A stretch of DNA of 64,000 bases from Cyclobacteriaceae bacterium (GTDB lineage: Bacteria; Bacteroidota; Bacteroidia; Cytophagales; Cyclobacteriaceae). A program made the position numbers and the translations under genes. A model generated the notes under the pieces. It did not search any database. It was not told the DNA's origin and was given only the letters and a program-made list of their open reading frames with translations. Within the stretch, counting starts at the first letter, position 1, and every line of letters begins with the position of its first letter. The stretch is taken from positions 62,001 to 126,000 of the forward strand of contig CATQIH010000018.1 in the NCBI GenBank assembly GCA_958296015.1, written 5' to 3'. Of the stretch, positions 14,899-24,715 are shown in pieces.

Positions 14899-15684
14899 AT
14901 GACAAACTTTGACCACATTAATACCAATCTCAAAGAAGGTATATTAATTATTTCCGTCAGTCGTCCGGATAAAATGAATGCATTGAACAAGGCTACGATT
15001 GAAGAAATAGGAGAGGCGATGCAGGAAGTCTACGACGAAAAAGATATCAGGGGAGTGATCATCACCGGCGAAGGAGATAAGGCTTTTGTGGCAGGAGCAG
15101 ACATCTCGGAAGTCTCTGAACTCAATGAACTCAACGGGCGCAAGTTCTCTGAAACTGGTCAGGAAGTTTTCTCACTGATTGAGAAATGCGACAAGCCTGT
15201 GATTGCAGCAGTAAATGGTTTTGCCCTGGGCGGTGGTTGTGAGTTGGCTATGGCCTGTCATCTGCGGGTGGCATCCAAAAATGCTACCTTCGGCCAGCCG
15301 GAAGTAAACCTGGGGCTGATTCCTGGCTTTGGTGGCACCCAGCGGCTGCCCCAACTGATAGGCAAAGGCAGAGCACTGGAAATGATGCTGACAGCCGATA
15401 CCATTTCTGCACAACGTGCTTTGGAAATAGGGCTGGTCAATTATGTGGTGGAAGAAAAGAAAGAGCTGATGGAATTTTGTGAGAAAATGATGCGTAAGAT
15501 TACCGCGAAAGGCCCGTTGGCTGTTGGGATGATTGTGGATTCCGTGAATGCCTTTTATATGTACGATGAGAACGGCTACCAGACAGAAGCCAACAATTTT
15601 GCGGCCTGCTGCAAGTCCAGCGACTTTGAGGAAGGTACCCAGGCTTTCCTCAACAAAAGAGAAGCCCATTTCACCGGAGAATAG
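14899..15684 (+). CDS. Enoyl-CoA hydratase / crotonase family protein
   Basis: 261 residues, the standard length for the crotonase family; hydrates trans-2-enoyl-CoA in fatty-acid beta-oxidation. The oxyanion-hole elements are visible (AFVAGADISEVSE and NGFALGGGCELAMACHLRVA). Both catalytic Glu positions are present, one in GGGCELAM (about 114) and one in FGQPEVNLGLIPGFGGTQRL (about 134). This places it with true enoyl-CoA hydratases rather than inactive homologues. It starts 75 bp before the next co-directional gene ends its leader, and may share a transcript with the flippase gene. Confidence 0.92.
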   Translation: MTNFDHINTNLKEGILIISVSRPDKMNALNKATIEEIGEAMQEVYDEKDIRGVIITGEGDKAFVAGADISEVSELNELNGRKFSETGQEVFSLIEKCDKPVIAAVNGFALGGGCELAMACHLRVASKNATFGQPEVNLGLIPGFGGTQRLPQLIGKGRALEMMLTADTISAQRALEIGLVNYVVEEKKELMEFCEKMMRKITAKGPLAVGMIVDSVNAFYMYDENGYQTEANNFAACCKSSDFEEGTQAFLNKREAHFTGE

Positions 15685-15759
15685 TGTTACAGATTTACCG
15701 TGCATTTTAAGGTACGTTATTTGTCGGCAGTTACAGATTAACTGCCGATTGGCTATTAT

Positions 15760-17253
15760 ATGAATTCACTCAAAAAGTTAGCCGGTCAAACCGCGCTGTA
15801 TGGTGTTAGTAGTATTCTGGGGCGTATCCTCAACTATGCACTTGTGCCGCTGCATACGGATGTTTTTAAAGATACTGCCCAGTTTGGTGCGCTGACGGAG
15901 TTGTATACGTATGTAGCTTTTCTGAATATTATCTACACCTTTGGCATGGAGACGGCCTATTTCCGTTTTGTCTCACGGTCAAAAGACCTGGAAGACGGTC
16001 ATAAAGTTTACAATGCTGCTTTCACATTTGTTTTTTCGATTAGCTTGCTGCTGAGTGCCCTGATCGCTTTTCGGGCAGATGGCATCGCCTCGCTGCTGGG
16101 TTACCCAGATAGTGGCAATATCATTGTGTGGCTCTCTGCTATCCTATTTACAGATGCCATCGTAGCCATTCCCTATGCCCGGCTGCGCATTGAGAACAAG
16201 GCAGCCTTATTTGCCTCTACCCGAGTTTCAGCCATTGTGCTCACCGTGCTGCTCAACCTGTTCTTTTTGCTTCTGCTGCCCCGTATACATACCATGAATC
16301 CGGTGCTGGATGCCATGTATGTGCCAGACTTGGGCATTGGCTACGTATTTCTGGCTAACCTGATTGGCAATGCCATTATTCCTGTTATCCTTTGGCGCTA
16401 CCTGCTGGAAGTAAAAATAGACATCAACTGGCGTGTGTTTAAGCCCATGCTGGTCTATGCTTTTCCTATCCTGATCATGGGGCTGGGTGGCATGGTCAAT
16501 GAAAACGTAGAGAAGCTGCTGCTGAACGATTTGCTGCCGGAGAATTTCTATCCTGACAAAACCCCGCAGGAAGCACTTGGGGTGTATGGTGCTTGTTTCA
16601 AGCTAAGTATTTTTATGATGCTGGCCATACAGGCATTCCGTTATGCAGGCGAACCGTTTTTCTTTTCCAAGTCTGAAGACAAAGAGGCTCCCAAGCTGTT
16701 TGCCACTGTCATGCACTATTTCAACATCCTGAGCATCATCATCCTGGTAGGTGTGAGTCTGAACCTGGAACTGGTAGGTACCATCTTTTTACGAAGCCAG
16801 CAGTACCGCGACGCGTTGTGGATTGTGCCTTTTCTGCTGGTAGCCAAGCTTTTATACGGTATTTATATGAACCTCACGGTTTGGTTCAAGCTGTCGGACA
16901 AAACGCAGTACGGTACTGTTTTCAGTCTGATAGGCGCAGCCATTACCATTGGGGGCAATATTCTGCTCATTCCGGTGCTGGGCTATTTTGGCAGTGCCCT
17001 GGCAAGTATTGCCTGTTACTTAGTGATGACAGGGCTGTGTTATTATTACGGGCAAAAATATTATCCTATTCCTTATAACTTTAAGCCTACGTTTTTGTAC
17101 ATGGCAGTAGCCATTGCCCTGATTTACCTCACGTTCAAGCTTCAGATTCCAGGCTTTGCCGTACGCACAGCGGTAAATATAGGCATCACGCTGTTGTTTG
17201 TAGGCGCGGTGTTTTTCATAGAAAAGAAGCAAAAGGCTTATCACAAAGTCTAA
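15760..17253 (+). CDS. Oligosaccharide flippase / polysaccharide biosynthesis protein
   Basis: 497 residues with 12-14 predicted membrane segments and the N-terminal signature KKLAGQTALYGVSSILGRILNYALVPLHT, typical of the Wzx/MurJ-like MATE superfamily (polysaccharide biosynthesis proteins) in Bacteroidota. Such proteins flip lipid-linked oligosaccharides or lipid II-like substrates across the inner membrane. It is followed 17 bp later by dut and then a sugar-nucleotidyltransferase gene, fitting a surface-polysaccharide role for the cluster, although this order is also conserved without other polysaccharide genes. Confidence 0.85.
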   Translation: MNSLKKLAGQTALYGVSSILGRILNYALVPLHTDVFKDTAQFGALTELYTYVAFLNIIYTFGMETAYFRFVSRSKDLEDGHKVYNAAFTFVFSISLLLSALIAFRADGIASLLGYPDSGNIIVWLSAILFTDAIVAIPYARLRIENKAALFASTRVSAIVLTVLLNLFFLLLLPRIHTMNPVLDAMYVPDLGIGYVFLANLIGNAIIPVILWRYLLEVKIDINWRVFKPMLVYAFPILIMGLGGMVNENVEKLLLNDLLPENFYPDKTPQEALGVYGACFKLSIFMMLAIQAFRYAGEPFFFSKSEDKEAPKLFATVMHYFNILSIIILVGVSLNLELVGTIFLRSQQYRDALWIVPFLLVAKLLYGIYMNLTVWFKLSDKTQYGTVFSLIGAAITIGGNILLIPVLGYFGSALASIACYLVMTGLCYYYGQKYYPIPYNFKPTFLYMAVAIALIYLTFKLQIPGFAVRTAVNIGITLLFVGAVFFIEKKQKAYHKV

Positions 17254-17270
17254 AAGATTAATTTTATTGC

Positions 17271-17705
17271 ATGGTACACATTAAGATCGTCAACAAAGCA
17301 AACCAACCTTTACCTGCTTACCAGACAGCCCATGCGGCCGGTATGGATATGCACGCTGATCTACAAGAGGATATTACGCTGGCTCCTCTGGAAAGAGCAC
17401 TGGTGCCTTCGGGCATTTTCATAGAGCTGCCGGTAGGGTATGAAGCACAAATACGGCCCAGAAGCGGATTAGCTTACAAGCATGGCATTACAGTGCTCAA
17501 CAGTCCTGGCACAATTGATGCGGATTACAGAGGCGAAGTCAAAGTGCTGCTAGTCAACCTGTCCAGTGAGCCTTTCGTCATCAGAAATGGCGAACGGATC
17601 GCCCAAATGGTGGTGGCTCCTTACGCCCAGGTAGCGTGGCAGGAGGTATCTTCGCTTACTGAAACCACGCGTGGGGCAGGAGGCTATGGCAGCACAGGCA
17701 GCTAA
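17271..17705 (+). CDS. dut: dUTP diphosphatase
   Basis: 144 residues. Trimeric dUTPase that cleaves dUTP to dUMP and pyrophosphate, keeping uracil out of DNA and feeding dTMP synthesis. All five motifs are present: [10 protein letters not shown] (I), [16 protein letters not shown] (II/III, split around [13 protein letters not shown]), [10 protein letters not shown] (IV) and the C-terminal glycine-rich [10 protein letters not shown] (V). It lies between the flippase and nucleotidyltransferase genes with 17-bp and 33-bp gaps, so is likely in the same operon. Confidence 0.95.
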   Translation: MVHIKIVNKANQPLPAYQTAHAAGMDMHADLQEDITLAPLERALVPSGIFIELPVGYEAQIRPRSGLAYKHGITVLNSPGTIDADYRGEVKVLLVNLSSEPFVIRNGERIAQMVVAPYAQVAWQEVSSLTETTRGAGGYGSTGS

Positions 17706-17738
17706 ATATTTTAAGCAAACCACTAAAATCAGTCAATC

Positions 17739-18749
17739 GTGAAAATTATCGTCCCGATGGCGGGCATGGGCAAACGCATGCGACCGCATACTCTTACTAT
17801 TCCAAAACCACTGATCCCTATCGCTGGTAAGCCTATTGTACACCGTTTGGTAGAAGATATTGCCAGTGTAGTGCAGCAACCTATTGAAGAAGTAGGGTTT
17901 GTTATTGGCAGAAGCTTTGGAAAAGAGGTAGAGCTAAGCCTCCAAAAAGTGGCCGAATCTATTGGCGCAAAAGGTAGTATCTTTTATCAGGACGAAGCTT
18001 TAGGCACAGCACATGCACTTTACTGTGCCAAAGATATGCTGGAAGGTAACGTAATTGTAGCCTATGCTGACACGCTCTTCAAAGCCAATTTTACCCTGGA
18101 TGCTGAAAAGGACGGCATCGTGTGGGTGCAGAAAGTACAAGACCCTTCAGCCTTTGGTGTGGTAAGAGTAGATGACCGCAACGTGATCACCGGTTTTGTA
18201 GAGAAGCCCACTACTTTTGTCTCCGACCTTGCCATCATTGGCATTTACTATTTCAGAGATGGCGCATTTCTCAAGCAGGAGCTCCAATACCTGATAGACA
18301 ACAACATCACCAACGCCGGAGAGTATCAGCTCACCAACGTGCTGGATAATATGAAAAGCAAAGGCTCGCAGTTTGTGCCCGGCCAGGTAGAAGAATGGCT
18401 CGATTGCGGCAACAAGGATGCTACCGTGCATACCAACCAGCGGTATCTGGAATACATCAAAGATAATCTTACGCCGCCCGCTTCTTCAGGATCAGAAAAC
18501 TCTGTCATCATTCCGCCCGTGTATATTGGAGAAAACGTAAAAATCAGTAATTCTGTGATAGGCCCATATGTTTCTGTAGGAGACAACACTACTATCAGCA
18601 ATTCCCGTATCAGAAATACCATTGTGCAAACCAATACGCTGGTAGACAATGCCAACCTGGAAGATTCCATGCTGGGCAATTTTGTAACGCTCAAACTAAG
18701 TTCTTCTAATTTTAGCATTGGAGACTACAATTCTGTGGTAGAGAGTTAG
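17739..18749 (+). CDS. Sugar-phosphate nucleotidyltransferase
   Basis: 336 residues. The N-terminal Rossmann-like nucleotidyltransferase domain starts IVPMAGMGKRMRPHTLTIPK (G-x-G-x-R and the PKPL lysine), as in glucose-1-phosphate thymidylyl/uridylyltransferases. The last 90 residues form a left-handed beta-helix of hexapeptide repeats (IGENVKISNSVIGPYVSVGD and following). It should make an NDP-sugar for cell-surface glycans; the exact nucleotide and sugar cannot be read. It follows dut by 33 bp. Confidence 0.87.
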   Translation: MKIIVPMAGMGKRMRPHTLTIPKPLIPIAGKPIVHRLVEDIASVVQQPIEEVGFVIGRSFGKEVELSLQKVAESIGAKGSIFYQDEALGTAHALYCAKDMLEGNVIVAYADTLFKANFTLDAEKDGIVWVQKVQDPSAFGVVRVDDRNVITGFVEKPTTFVSDLAIIGIYYFRDGAFLKQELQYLIDNNITNAGEYQLTNVLDNMKSKGSQFVPGQVEEWLDCGNKDATVHTNQRYLEYIKDNLTPPASSGSENSVIIPPVYIGENVKISNSVIGPYVSVGDNTTISNSRIRNTIVQTNTLVDNANLEDSMLGNFVTLKLSSSNFSIGDYNSVVES

Positions 18750-19052
18750 CAGGAGAGGTGAGTAGGTAACCGGTGGTTGGTAATCAACAATCAGTATTGG
18801 GTGTAAGGATTTAAAAGGACAATAAGCCGTGCATCAAGACTTAAATGAAAGACTTGAAAACACAAAATTCCCCTTTCGAAGCATATACTCTTTACCAATC
18901 ACAGACCACAAAAAACATCGACTAACTTTCATCACACACAAAATTGACCTCGGATGTATAAACTATTTTGTTTTGTTCGTTGTAGAAGATAGTAAATAAC
19001 AAACATTTGGATGGTAAGACCCACATTTTTCTTTCTATTGAAGATAAGGCTA

Positions 19053-20774
19053 ATGAAACCCCTTTTCATCTATTTCCTTTTGATAGCCCTAAGCGTTGGC
19101 TTCTGGCCTGCCACAGTACATGCTCAAAAGAGAAAAAAGGAGGATCGGGAAGAACGAAAAGTACAGGAAGCTACTTTCTACTTTACGGAGGCGATGAAAT
19201 ACTTCATCCTCGAAGATATGGAAAGAGCACTGATGCTCTTCGAGAAGTCATTGGATGTTGATCCTAATAACGCCGCTGCACACTTTAAGATTGCTGAAAT
19301 ATACCTAGACAGAAACCAGCCCGATCTGGCGTTGTCTCATGCAACGCAAGCCGTAAAATTAGGCCCTGATAATAAGTACTACTACCTAATGAAAGCAGAA
19401 GTACTTACCAAACAGTCCAACTTCAAGCAGGCTGCCGAGGTATTTGAGGAAATGATGGCGAAGATTCCCGGTACAGAAGAATATATCTTCAACCTGGCGG
19501 CCATTTATTCCTATCAGGGTGCTTACGATAAGGCATTGACTGCTTACGACAAAGCAGAAAAAGAGTTTGGCGCAGCTTACGAGATTACCACACAGAAGCA
19601 AAAGATATATCTAAAGCAGAACAAGCTCGATAAAGCCATCGCCGAAGGAGAAAAACTGATTGAGAAATATCCTGGCGAACCGCAGTTTGTGATGGCACTG
19701 GCTGAGATGTTAGTCTCCAACGACCGCGAGAAAGACGCGATACCCTACCTGGAAGACTTATTGAAAATAGCACCTGAAACCCCGGAAGCCCGGCTGATGC
19801 TGGCTAAGCTTTACGAAGAAACCGGCAACGGGCAAAAATCTCTGGAAAACATGCAGGTGGCTTTTTCCAATCCGGAGGTAAGTATCAAGCTAAAGCTCGA
19901 GCTGGTGGCCAAATATCTGAAAGAATTGCCCGACCCACAGATAGAAAAACTTTGCGATTCGCTCACAGATGTGATCATCCAATACCATCCTGAAGAAGCC
20001 GATGCCTATATCATCAAAGGCGACTTCTACAATGCTATTAACAAACCGGCACTTGCCAGGGATTTTTACCTGAAATCTACCAAATACGATGATGCCAACT
20101 TCAATGTGTGGCAAAGTCTGCTGAGCATTGAATTTCAGAAACTACAACAGACCGATAGTGTGATCCGGCATTCGGAAGAAGCCCTGGAGATGTTCCCCAA
20201 CCAGGGAATCCTGTATTTTTATAATGGTGCCGCCAATGCTGCGGACAAAAACTATACGGAGGCAGCCTACAGCCTGGAGCAGTGCAAACAACTCACTGCC
20301 AACAACCCCGAACTGATAAAATACTGCAATGTGTATCTGGGTGATGTCTACAATGCTTTGGAAGAATACGAAAAATCTGATACCGCCTACGAAGCTGTAT
20401 TGGGAGCAGAACCTACCAATGTGTATGTGCTGAATAATTTCAGCTACTTTTTAGCGTTACGCCAACAGAAGCTCGACTATGCCAACACGCTTTCTACCAA
20501 GTTGCTGGAACTAGACCCTAAAAATACCAACTATCTGGATACGCGTGCCTGGGTGTTGTATAAACAAGGAGACTATAAACAGGCAAAGAAATATCTGGAA
20601 CAAGCCATTGCCCAAGGTGCTTCCAGTGGCGAAGTGGTAGAACATTATGGGGATGTCCTTTTCAAACTGGGTGAGGTAGACAAGGCCGTTACGCAATGGA
20701 TGAAAGCCAAAGGCATGGATGATACTTCAGACCACATTGACAAAAAAATAGCGGAACGCAAGTTGTATGAATAA
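19053..20774 (+). CDS. Secreted tetratricopeptide-repeat protein
   Basis: About 573 residues from the ATG at 19053, chosen because it starts directly at a signal peptide (MKPLFIYFLLIALS, cleavage after VHAQ); the frame continues upstream to 19011. The remainder is an array of TPR helices, clearest at RALMLFEKSLDVDPNNAAAH, LALSHATQAVKLGPDNKYYY and KKYLEQAIAQGASSGEVVEHYGDVLFKLG. TPR proteins are protein-protein scaffolds. It overlaps the next gene (DUF4292 lipoprotein) by 8 bp, and the pair recurs together in Bacteroidota, suggesting a joint envelope role. Confidence 0.85.
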   Translation: MKPLFIYFLLIALSVGFWPATVHAQKRKKEDREERKVQEATFYFTEAMKYFILEDMERALMLFEKSLDVDPNNAAAHFKIAEIYLDRNQPDLALSHATQAVKLGPDNKYYYLMKAEVLTKQSNFKQAAEVFEEMMAKIPGTEEYIFNLAAIYSYQGAYDKALTAYDKAEKEFGAAYEITTQKQKIYLKQNKLDKAIAEGEKLIEKYPGEPQFVMALAEMLVSNDREKDAIPYLEDLLKIAPETPEARLMLAKLYEETGNGQKSLENMQVAFSNPEVSIKLKLELVAKYLKELPDPQIEKLCDSLTDVIIQYHPEEADAYIIKGDFYNAINKPALARDFYLKSTKYDDANFNVWQSLLSIEFQKLQQTDSVIRHSEEALEMFPNQGILYFYNGAANAADKNYTEAAYSLEQCKQLTANNPELIKYCNVYLGDVYNALEEYEKSDTAYEAVLGAEPTNVYVLNNFSYFLALRQQKLDYANTLSTKLLELDPKNTNYLDTRAWVLYKQGDYKQAKKYLEQAIAQGASSGEVVEHYGDVLFKLGEVDKAVTQWMKAKGMDDTSDHIDKKIAERKLYE

Positions 20775-21540
20775 ACACTATCTGATCATTGCCCTTTTGA
20801 CCTTTACCATATTATCAGCCTGCAACAGAAAAACCATTGGCACAAGCAGCAATGTTTCAGTCAAAGATTTTAAGGTGACTCCTGTGGACTTTGATTACCT
20901 GACAACCAGTAGCAAGATCAAATTTGATAACGGAGACAAAAGTTTCGGGGCTACCGCCAATTTCAGGATCAAAAAAGACAGTATCATTTGGGTATCTATC
21001 ACACCGGGCTTGGGGATTGAAGTAGCTCGTGCCCTGATTACCCGCGATTCTGTGAAGTACATGAACCGCATGGATAAAGAATACGATCAGTACAGTTTTC
21101 AGGACTTGAGCAACATGCTTAATTTCGATATGTCCTTCGATTTGCTACAATCGGTATTGCTGGGCGACATACCGCTTGGTGTGCGTCCTGAAGATGAAGT
21201 TTCCAAAAAAGGAAATTACTTTGTGGTGACCCAGGAAGACAAAAACTTGTTGATAGAAAATTTTGTAGGCACACAATCCGGAAAGCTGGAAAGAGTGGCT
21301 ATTGTGGAACAGGGAAAAGGAAAGGCAAAAAAACAGCAAAATACCCTCAACCTGAGCTATGCCGATTTCCAGGAGGTAGGCCATCAGCGCGTTCCTTTCA
21401 AAAGCGACGTGTCTCTTGATTATGAGCGTTCCGGCCAAAAAAAACGGACGGAAGTCAATATTCAGCACAAAAGAGCTAGCTTTGAAGATGAAGTGCTTCG
21501 GTTCCCTTTTTCTATTCCTGATAAATATGTACAGCATTAG
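20767..21540 (+). CDS. DUF4292 domain lipoprotein
   Basis: 257 residues. The N-terminus LLTFTILSACNRK is a lipobox (Leu-Ser-Ala-Cys), so the mature protein is lipid-anchored. The body matches DUF4292: an early SSKIKFDNGDKSFGATANFRI, then IWVSITPGLGIEVARALITRDSVKYMNR. This is a beta-rich fold resembling LolA/LolB-type lipoprotein carriers; a role in outer-membrane lipoprotein handling is inference. It overlaps the upstream TPR gene by 8 bp and the downstream EnvC-like gene slightly, so the three form a tight unit. Confidence 0.85.
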   Translation: MNKHYLIIALLTFTILSACNRKTIGTSSNVSVKDFKVTPVDFDYLTTSSKIKFDNGDKSFGATANFRIKKDSIIWVSITPGLGIEVARALITRDSVKYMNRMDKEYDQYSFQDLSNMLNFDMSFDLLQSVLLGDIPLGVRPEDEVSKKGNYFVVTQEDKNLLIENFVGTQSGKLERVAIVEQGKGKAKKQQNTLNLSYADFQEVGHQRVPFKSDVSLDYERSGQKKRTEVNIQHKRASFEDEVLRFPFSIPDKYVQH

Positions 21541-22873
21541 GGAGTCCAAAAGAATAAGTATATCTGTGACATATGCATTAACCAACCACTGCTCCAGGTC
21601 CTGTCCAAGATCTGTGTCCTCACAGACTTCACCAACAGCCAGGTTTTTGTCGCGATATACCTTTTTCCTTTTGAACATTTTGCTAGGCTGTCTGCTGCTG
21701 GTTTCTTCCCAGGCACATGCGCAGCAAGATCCATCGCACGAAGACCGGGCCAGGCTGGAACGGGAGAAAAAAGAGAACCTGCAAAAGATCAAAGAAGCTC
21801 AGCAGATTCTAACCGAAACTTCTACTCGGAAGAGTAGCAGTCTTGGACAACTAAATGCGATCAATCAGCAAATAGAAGCCCGCGAATCCGTTATCCGTTC
21901 TATCAGCCTCGAGCTTGGTCTGCTCAAGAGCCAGATAGATGAGATCAGCAGTGTCATCACTTCTCTGGAAGAAGACCTGATCAATCTTAAAAAAGAATAC
22001 GCCCATATGGTGTATTCGGCCAGCAAGGTCAACAATAGCTACGACAGGCTCACGTTCATCTTTTCTGCGGAAACTTTCAACCAGATGTTCATGCGCGTCA
22101 AGTACCTTCAACAGTATGGCGAAGCCCGGCGCAACCAGGTAGAACAGATTCAGAAAGTAACCCAAACTCTAACCAACCAACGGGAAAGTATTGTGGGTAA
22201 ACGCATGGAGCAGAAAGTGCTGCTCGACCAGCAGGTCAATGCCAACAAAGACTTGATAGCTCTGAAAGCCAAGCAACGATCGGTCGTTCGTGAGCTGAGC
22301 CAGCAGGAAGCCGCGCTAAAAAGCGAAGTGAAAGAGCGCAAGGATGCTATCGGAAAGCTGGACCGCCTGATTGCCGACTTGGTAAAAACGGAGATCAAAG
22401 AAAGTTCTAAGGGAAAATCATCCACCCAGATTGAACTGACAGAATCTGCCAAGGTAGTTGCCGAGTCATTCGAAAAGAGCAAGGCTAAGTTGCAGTGGCC
22501 GGTAAATTCAGGTTTTATTTCACAGCATTTTGGTTACAATCCCCATCCAGTGATGAAGAACATCATGGTGCCGAATGATGGCATAGACATACAAACTCAG
22601 CAGGATTCACCGGTTGTGGCTGTTTTTGGCGGTGTAGTCAAAACAGTAGCCTCCGTGCCGGGTATGAACAAAGTAGTGATCGTACAGCATGGAGATTATT
22701 TTACCCTGTATGCCCGTCTCAAAGAAGTCAGCGTGTCCAAAGGGCAGCAACTCAGTGCCTCTGATGTGGTAGGCTCTGTATATACCGATCATAACGGCGT
22801 GACATCTCTGCAATTTCAGATATGGCGCAATAATGAAAAGCTTAATCCCGAACCCTGGCTTGAGAAGAAATAA
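21527..22873 (+). CDS. EnvC-like murein hydrolase activator (degenerate LytM)
   Basis: About 448 residues from ATG 21527; the frame is open from 21416, and a TTG at 21671 would start right at the signal peptide (NILLGCLLLVSSQAHA). After the signal come long coiled coils (about residues 65-320). A C-terminal LytM domain begins at NSGFISQHFGYNPHPV. Its zinc ligands are missing: NDGIDIQ replaces the H-x3-D, and LQFQIWRN replaces the H-x-H. This is the hallmark of EnvC/NlpD-type regulators that activate amidases during daughter-cell separation rather than cutting peptidoglycan. It overlaps the DUF4292 gene by 14 bp. Confidence 0.88.
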   Translation: MYSIRESKRISISVTYALTNHCSRSCPRSVSSQTSPTARFLSRYTFFLLNILLGCLLLVSSQAHAQQDPSHEDRARLEREKKENLQKIKEAQQILTETSTRKSSSLGQLNAINQQIEARESVIRSISLELGLLKSQIDEISSVITSLEEDLINLKKEYAHMVYSASKVNNSYDRLTFIFSAETFNQMFMRVKYLQQYGEARRNQVEQIQKVTQTLTNQRESIVGKRMEQKVLLDQQVNANKDLIALKAKQRSVVRELSQQEAALKSEVKERKDAIGKLDRLIADLVKTEIKESSKGKSSTQIELTESAKVVAESFEKSKAKLQWPVNSGFISQHFGYNPHPVMKNIMVPNDGIDIQTQQDSPVVAVFGGVVKTVASVPGMNKVVIVQHGDYFTLYARLKEVSVSKGQQLSASDVVGSVYTDHNGVTSLQFQIWRNNEKLNPEPWLEKK

Positions 22874-22985
22874 GGACAAACAGGATTTCAAAATAGCCAT
22901 GTGAGTATTCAAAGCGTATTGTTTTTTATCTCAAAAATATATTGAGTACATTTACGCTTAAGTTAACACTATAAATTATTGGCTT

Positions 22986-23186
22986 ATGCATATCATATTA
23001 GCATTTATCGGAGGTTTGGGAGGATGGGAAATTCTTTTGATCGTTCTTGTTCTTTTGATATTTTTTGGTGCCAAAAGAATTCCTGAACTTGCCAAGGGCT
23101 TAGGAAAAGGTATCAAAGAATTTAAAGACGCGACCAAAGAAATCAAAGACGAAATTGAGGAAGGATCTCACACCACCAGTAAATAG
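22986..23186 (+). CDS. tatA: Twin-arginine translocase subunit TatA/TatE
   Basis: 66 residues. Classic TatA layout: a short periplasmic N-terminus, one membrane helix ([17 protein letters not shown]), the conserved FG hinge followed by an amphipathic helix ([20 protein letters not shown]), and a charged tail. It forms the protein-conducting element for folded proteins with twin-arginine signals. tatC is not in this window. The last 32 bp overlap the 5' end of the gatA frame. Confidence 0.93.
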   Translation: MHIILAFIGGLGGWEILLIVLVLLIFFGAKRIPELAKGLGKGIKEFKDATKEIKDEIEEGSHTTSK

Positions 23187-24609
23187 TCAATCATCCGTAC
23201 TTTGGTCTTTTTCAGACATTCAGCAGGGGCTAAAAGATCATACGCTCACCTGTCAGCATATTGTTGAGCAATATCTTCAAACCATTCGCCAGAAGAGCCA
23301 CTTACATGCTTTTCTGGAAGTATACGAAGATGAAGCACGTCAGCAGGCACAAGAGATAGACAAAAAACGAAGCTTTGGTACTGCTGGCCGGTTGGCTGGT
23401 ATGGTTGTAGGTATCAAAGATGTGCTTTGCTACCAGGGACATGGCGTACAGGGTGGAAGCCGGATTCTGGAAGGTTTCCATTCCAAGTTCTCCGCTACTG
23501 CTATTCAGCGCCTGCTCGATCAGGATGCCATCATCATTGGAAGACAAAACTGCGATGAATTTGCGATGGGTTCATCTACGGAAAACTCCGCCTTCGGGCC
23601 TACCCTTAATGCTGCCGGTATATCACGGGTCCCCGGAGGCTCTTCAGGTGGCTCTGCTGTAGCCGTACAGGCCGGCATGTGTACTGCCTCCATTGGCTCC
23701 GACACCGGTGGGTCAGTTAGGCAACCCGCTGCTTTTTGTGGGGTAGTTGGGCTTAAGCCTACCTATTCCAGGGTTTCACGTCATGGGTTGTTGGCTTACG
23801 GTTCATCCTTTGACTGTATTGGCCCCTTCACACATACGGTGGAAGATAGTGCACTGCTTCTGGAAATAATGGCTGGTGCCGATGATTTTGACAGCACCGT
23901 ATCACGCCGCGAGGTGCCCGCCTATACCAAAGCCCTTGCCTTTGACCAAAAAGTAAAAGTAGCTTATCTTAAAGAAACCATAGACAATGATGGTTTAAAT
24001 AAAGAAGTAAAAGATAAAACTGTTGAAAAGCTAAACTTTCTGAAAGCAGCAGGCCACACCGTAGAAGCGGTTGACTTCCCGCTGTTGCCTTATGTGCTGC
24101 CTACTTACTATCTGCTCACCATGGCTGAGGCAAGCTCCAACCTGTCGCGGTATGATGGCGTGAAGTATGGCTTTCGCAGTAGCCAGACGCATGACTTACT
24201 TTCTATGTATAAAAAAACCCGTACCGAAGGGTTTGGTGAAGAAGTAAAACGCCGTATCATGCTGGGCACTTTTGTCCTGAGTGCAAGTTATTATGATGCG
24301 TATTATACAAAAGCGCAGAAAATGCGAAGACTGCTGGCAGATGCCACACGCAATATTTTAAAGGAATACGATTTTATTGTACTGCCTGCTACCCCTACCA
24401 CTGCTTTCCAACTAGGAGAACATGCCGATCCGCTAGAGATGTATCTGGCCGATTTGTTCACCGTGCAGGCATCTATTGCCGGAGTTCCTGCTATTTCTAT
24501 CCCAAATGGAGAAGACTCTCAGGGGCTTCCTGTAGGCTTTCAAATTATCACAGACCTGTTTCAGGAAGATAAGCTTTTTGCTTTTTCTCATTATCTTTTA
24601 GGTAAATAA
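23155..24609 (+). CDS. gatA: Asp-tRNA(Asn)/Glu-tRNA(Gln) amidotransferase subunit A
   Basis: 484 residues, amidase-signature enzyme that releases ammonia from glutamine for transamidation of misacylated tRNA. The Ser-cisSer-Lys triad is in place: Lys in [11 protein letters not shown], the cis-Ser in [14 protein letters not shown], and the nucleophile Ser in [18 protein letters not shown]. The only usable start upstream of the conserved region is the TTG at 23155, inside tatA by 32 bp, which implies translational coupling. gatB and gatC are not nearby, as is usual for this phylum. Confidence 0.92.
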   Translation: MRKDLTPPVNSQSSVLWSFSDIQQGLKDHTLTCQHIVEQYLQTIRQKSHLHAFLEVYEDEARQQAQEIDKKRSFGTAGRLAGMVVGIKDVLCYQGHGVQGGSRILEGFHSKFSATAIQRLLDQDAIIIGRQNCDEFAMGSSTENSAFGPTLNAAGISRVPGGSSGGSAVAVQAGMCTASIGSDTGGSVRQPAAFCGVVGLKPTYSRVSRHGLLAYGSSFDCIGPFTHTVEDSALLLEIMAGADDFDSTVSRREVPAYTKALAFDQKVKVAYLKETIDNDGLNKEVKDKTVEKLNFLKAAGHTVEAVDFPLLPYVLPTYYLLTMAEASSNLSRYDGVKYGFRSSQTHDLLSMYKKTRTEGFGEEVKRRIMLGTFVLSASYYDAYYTKAQKMRRLLADATRNILKEYDFIVLPATPTTAFQLGEHADPLEMYLADLFTVQASIAGVPAISIPNGEDSQGLPVGFQIITDLFQEDKLFAFSHYLLGK

Positions 24610-24715
24610 TGTACAGGCTATGTTTTTTTGCTTAAAAAATTTTAAATTTTAAAGAATAATTTTTATTTTGTACATATTTTGTAAGAAGTTATTCGTTAAA
24701 ATCTGTAAGCGTTCT

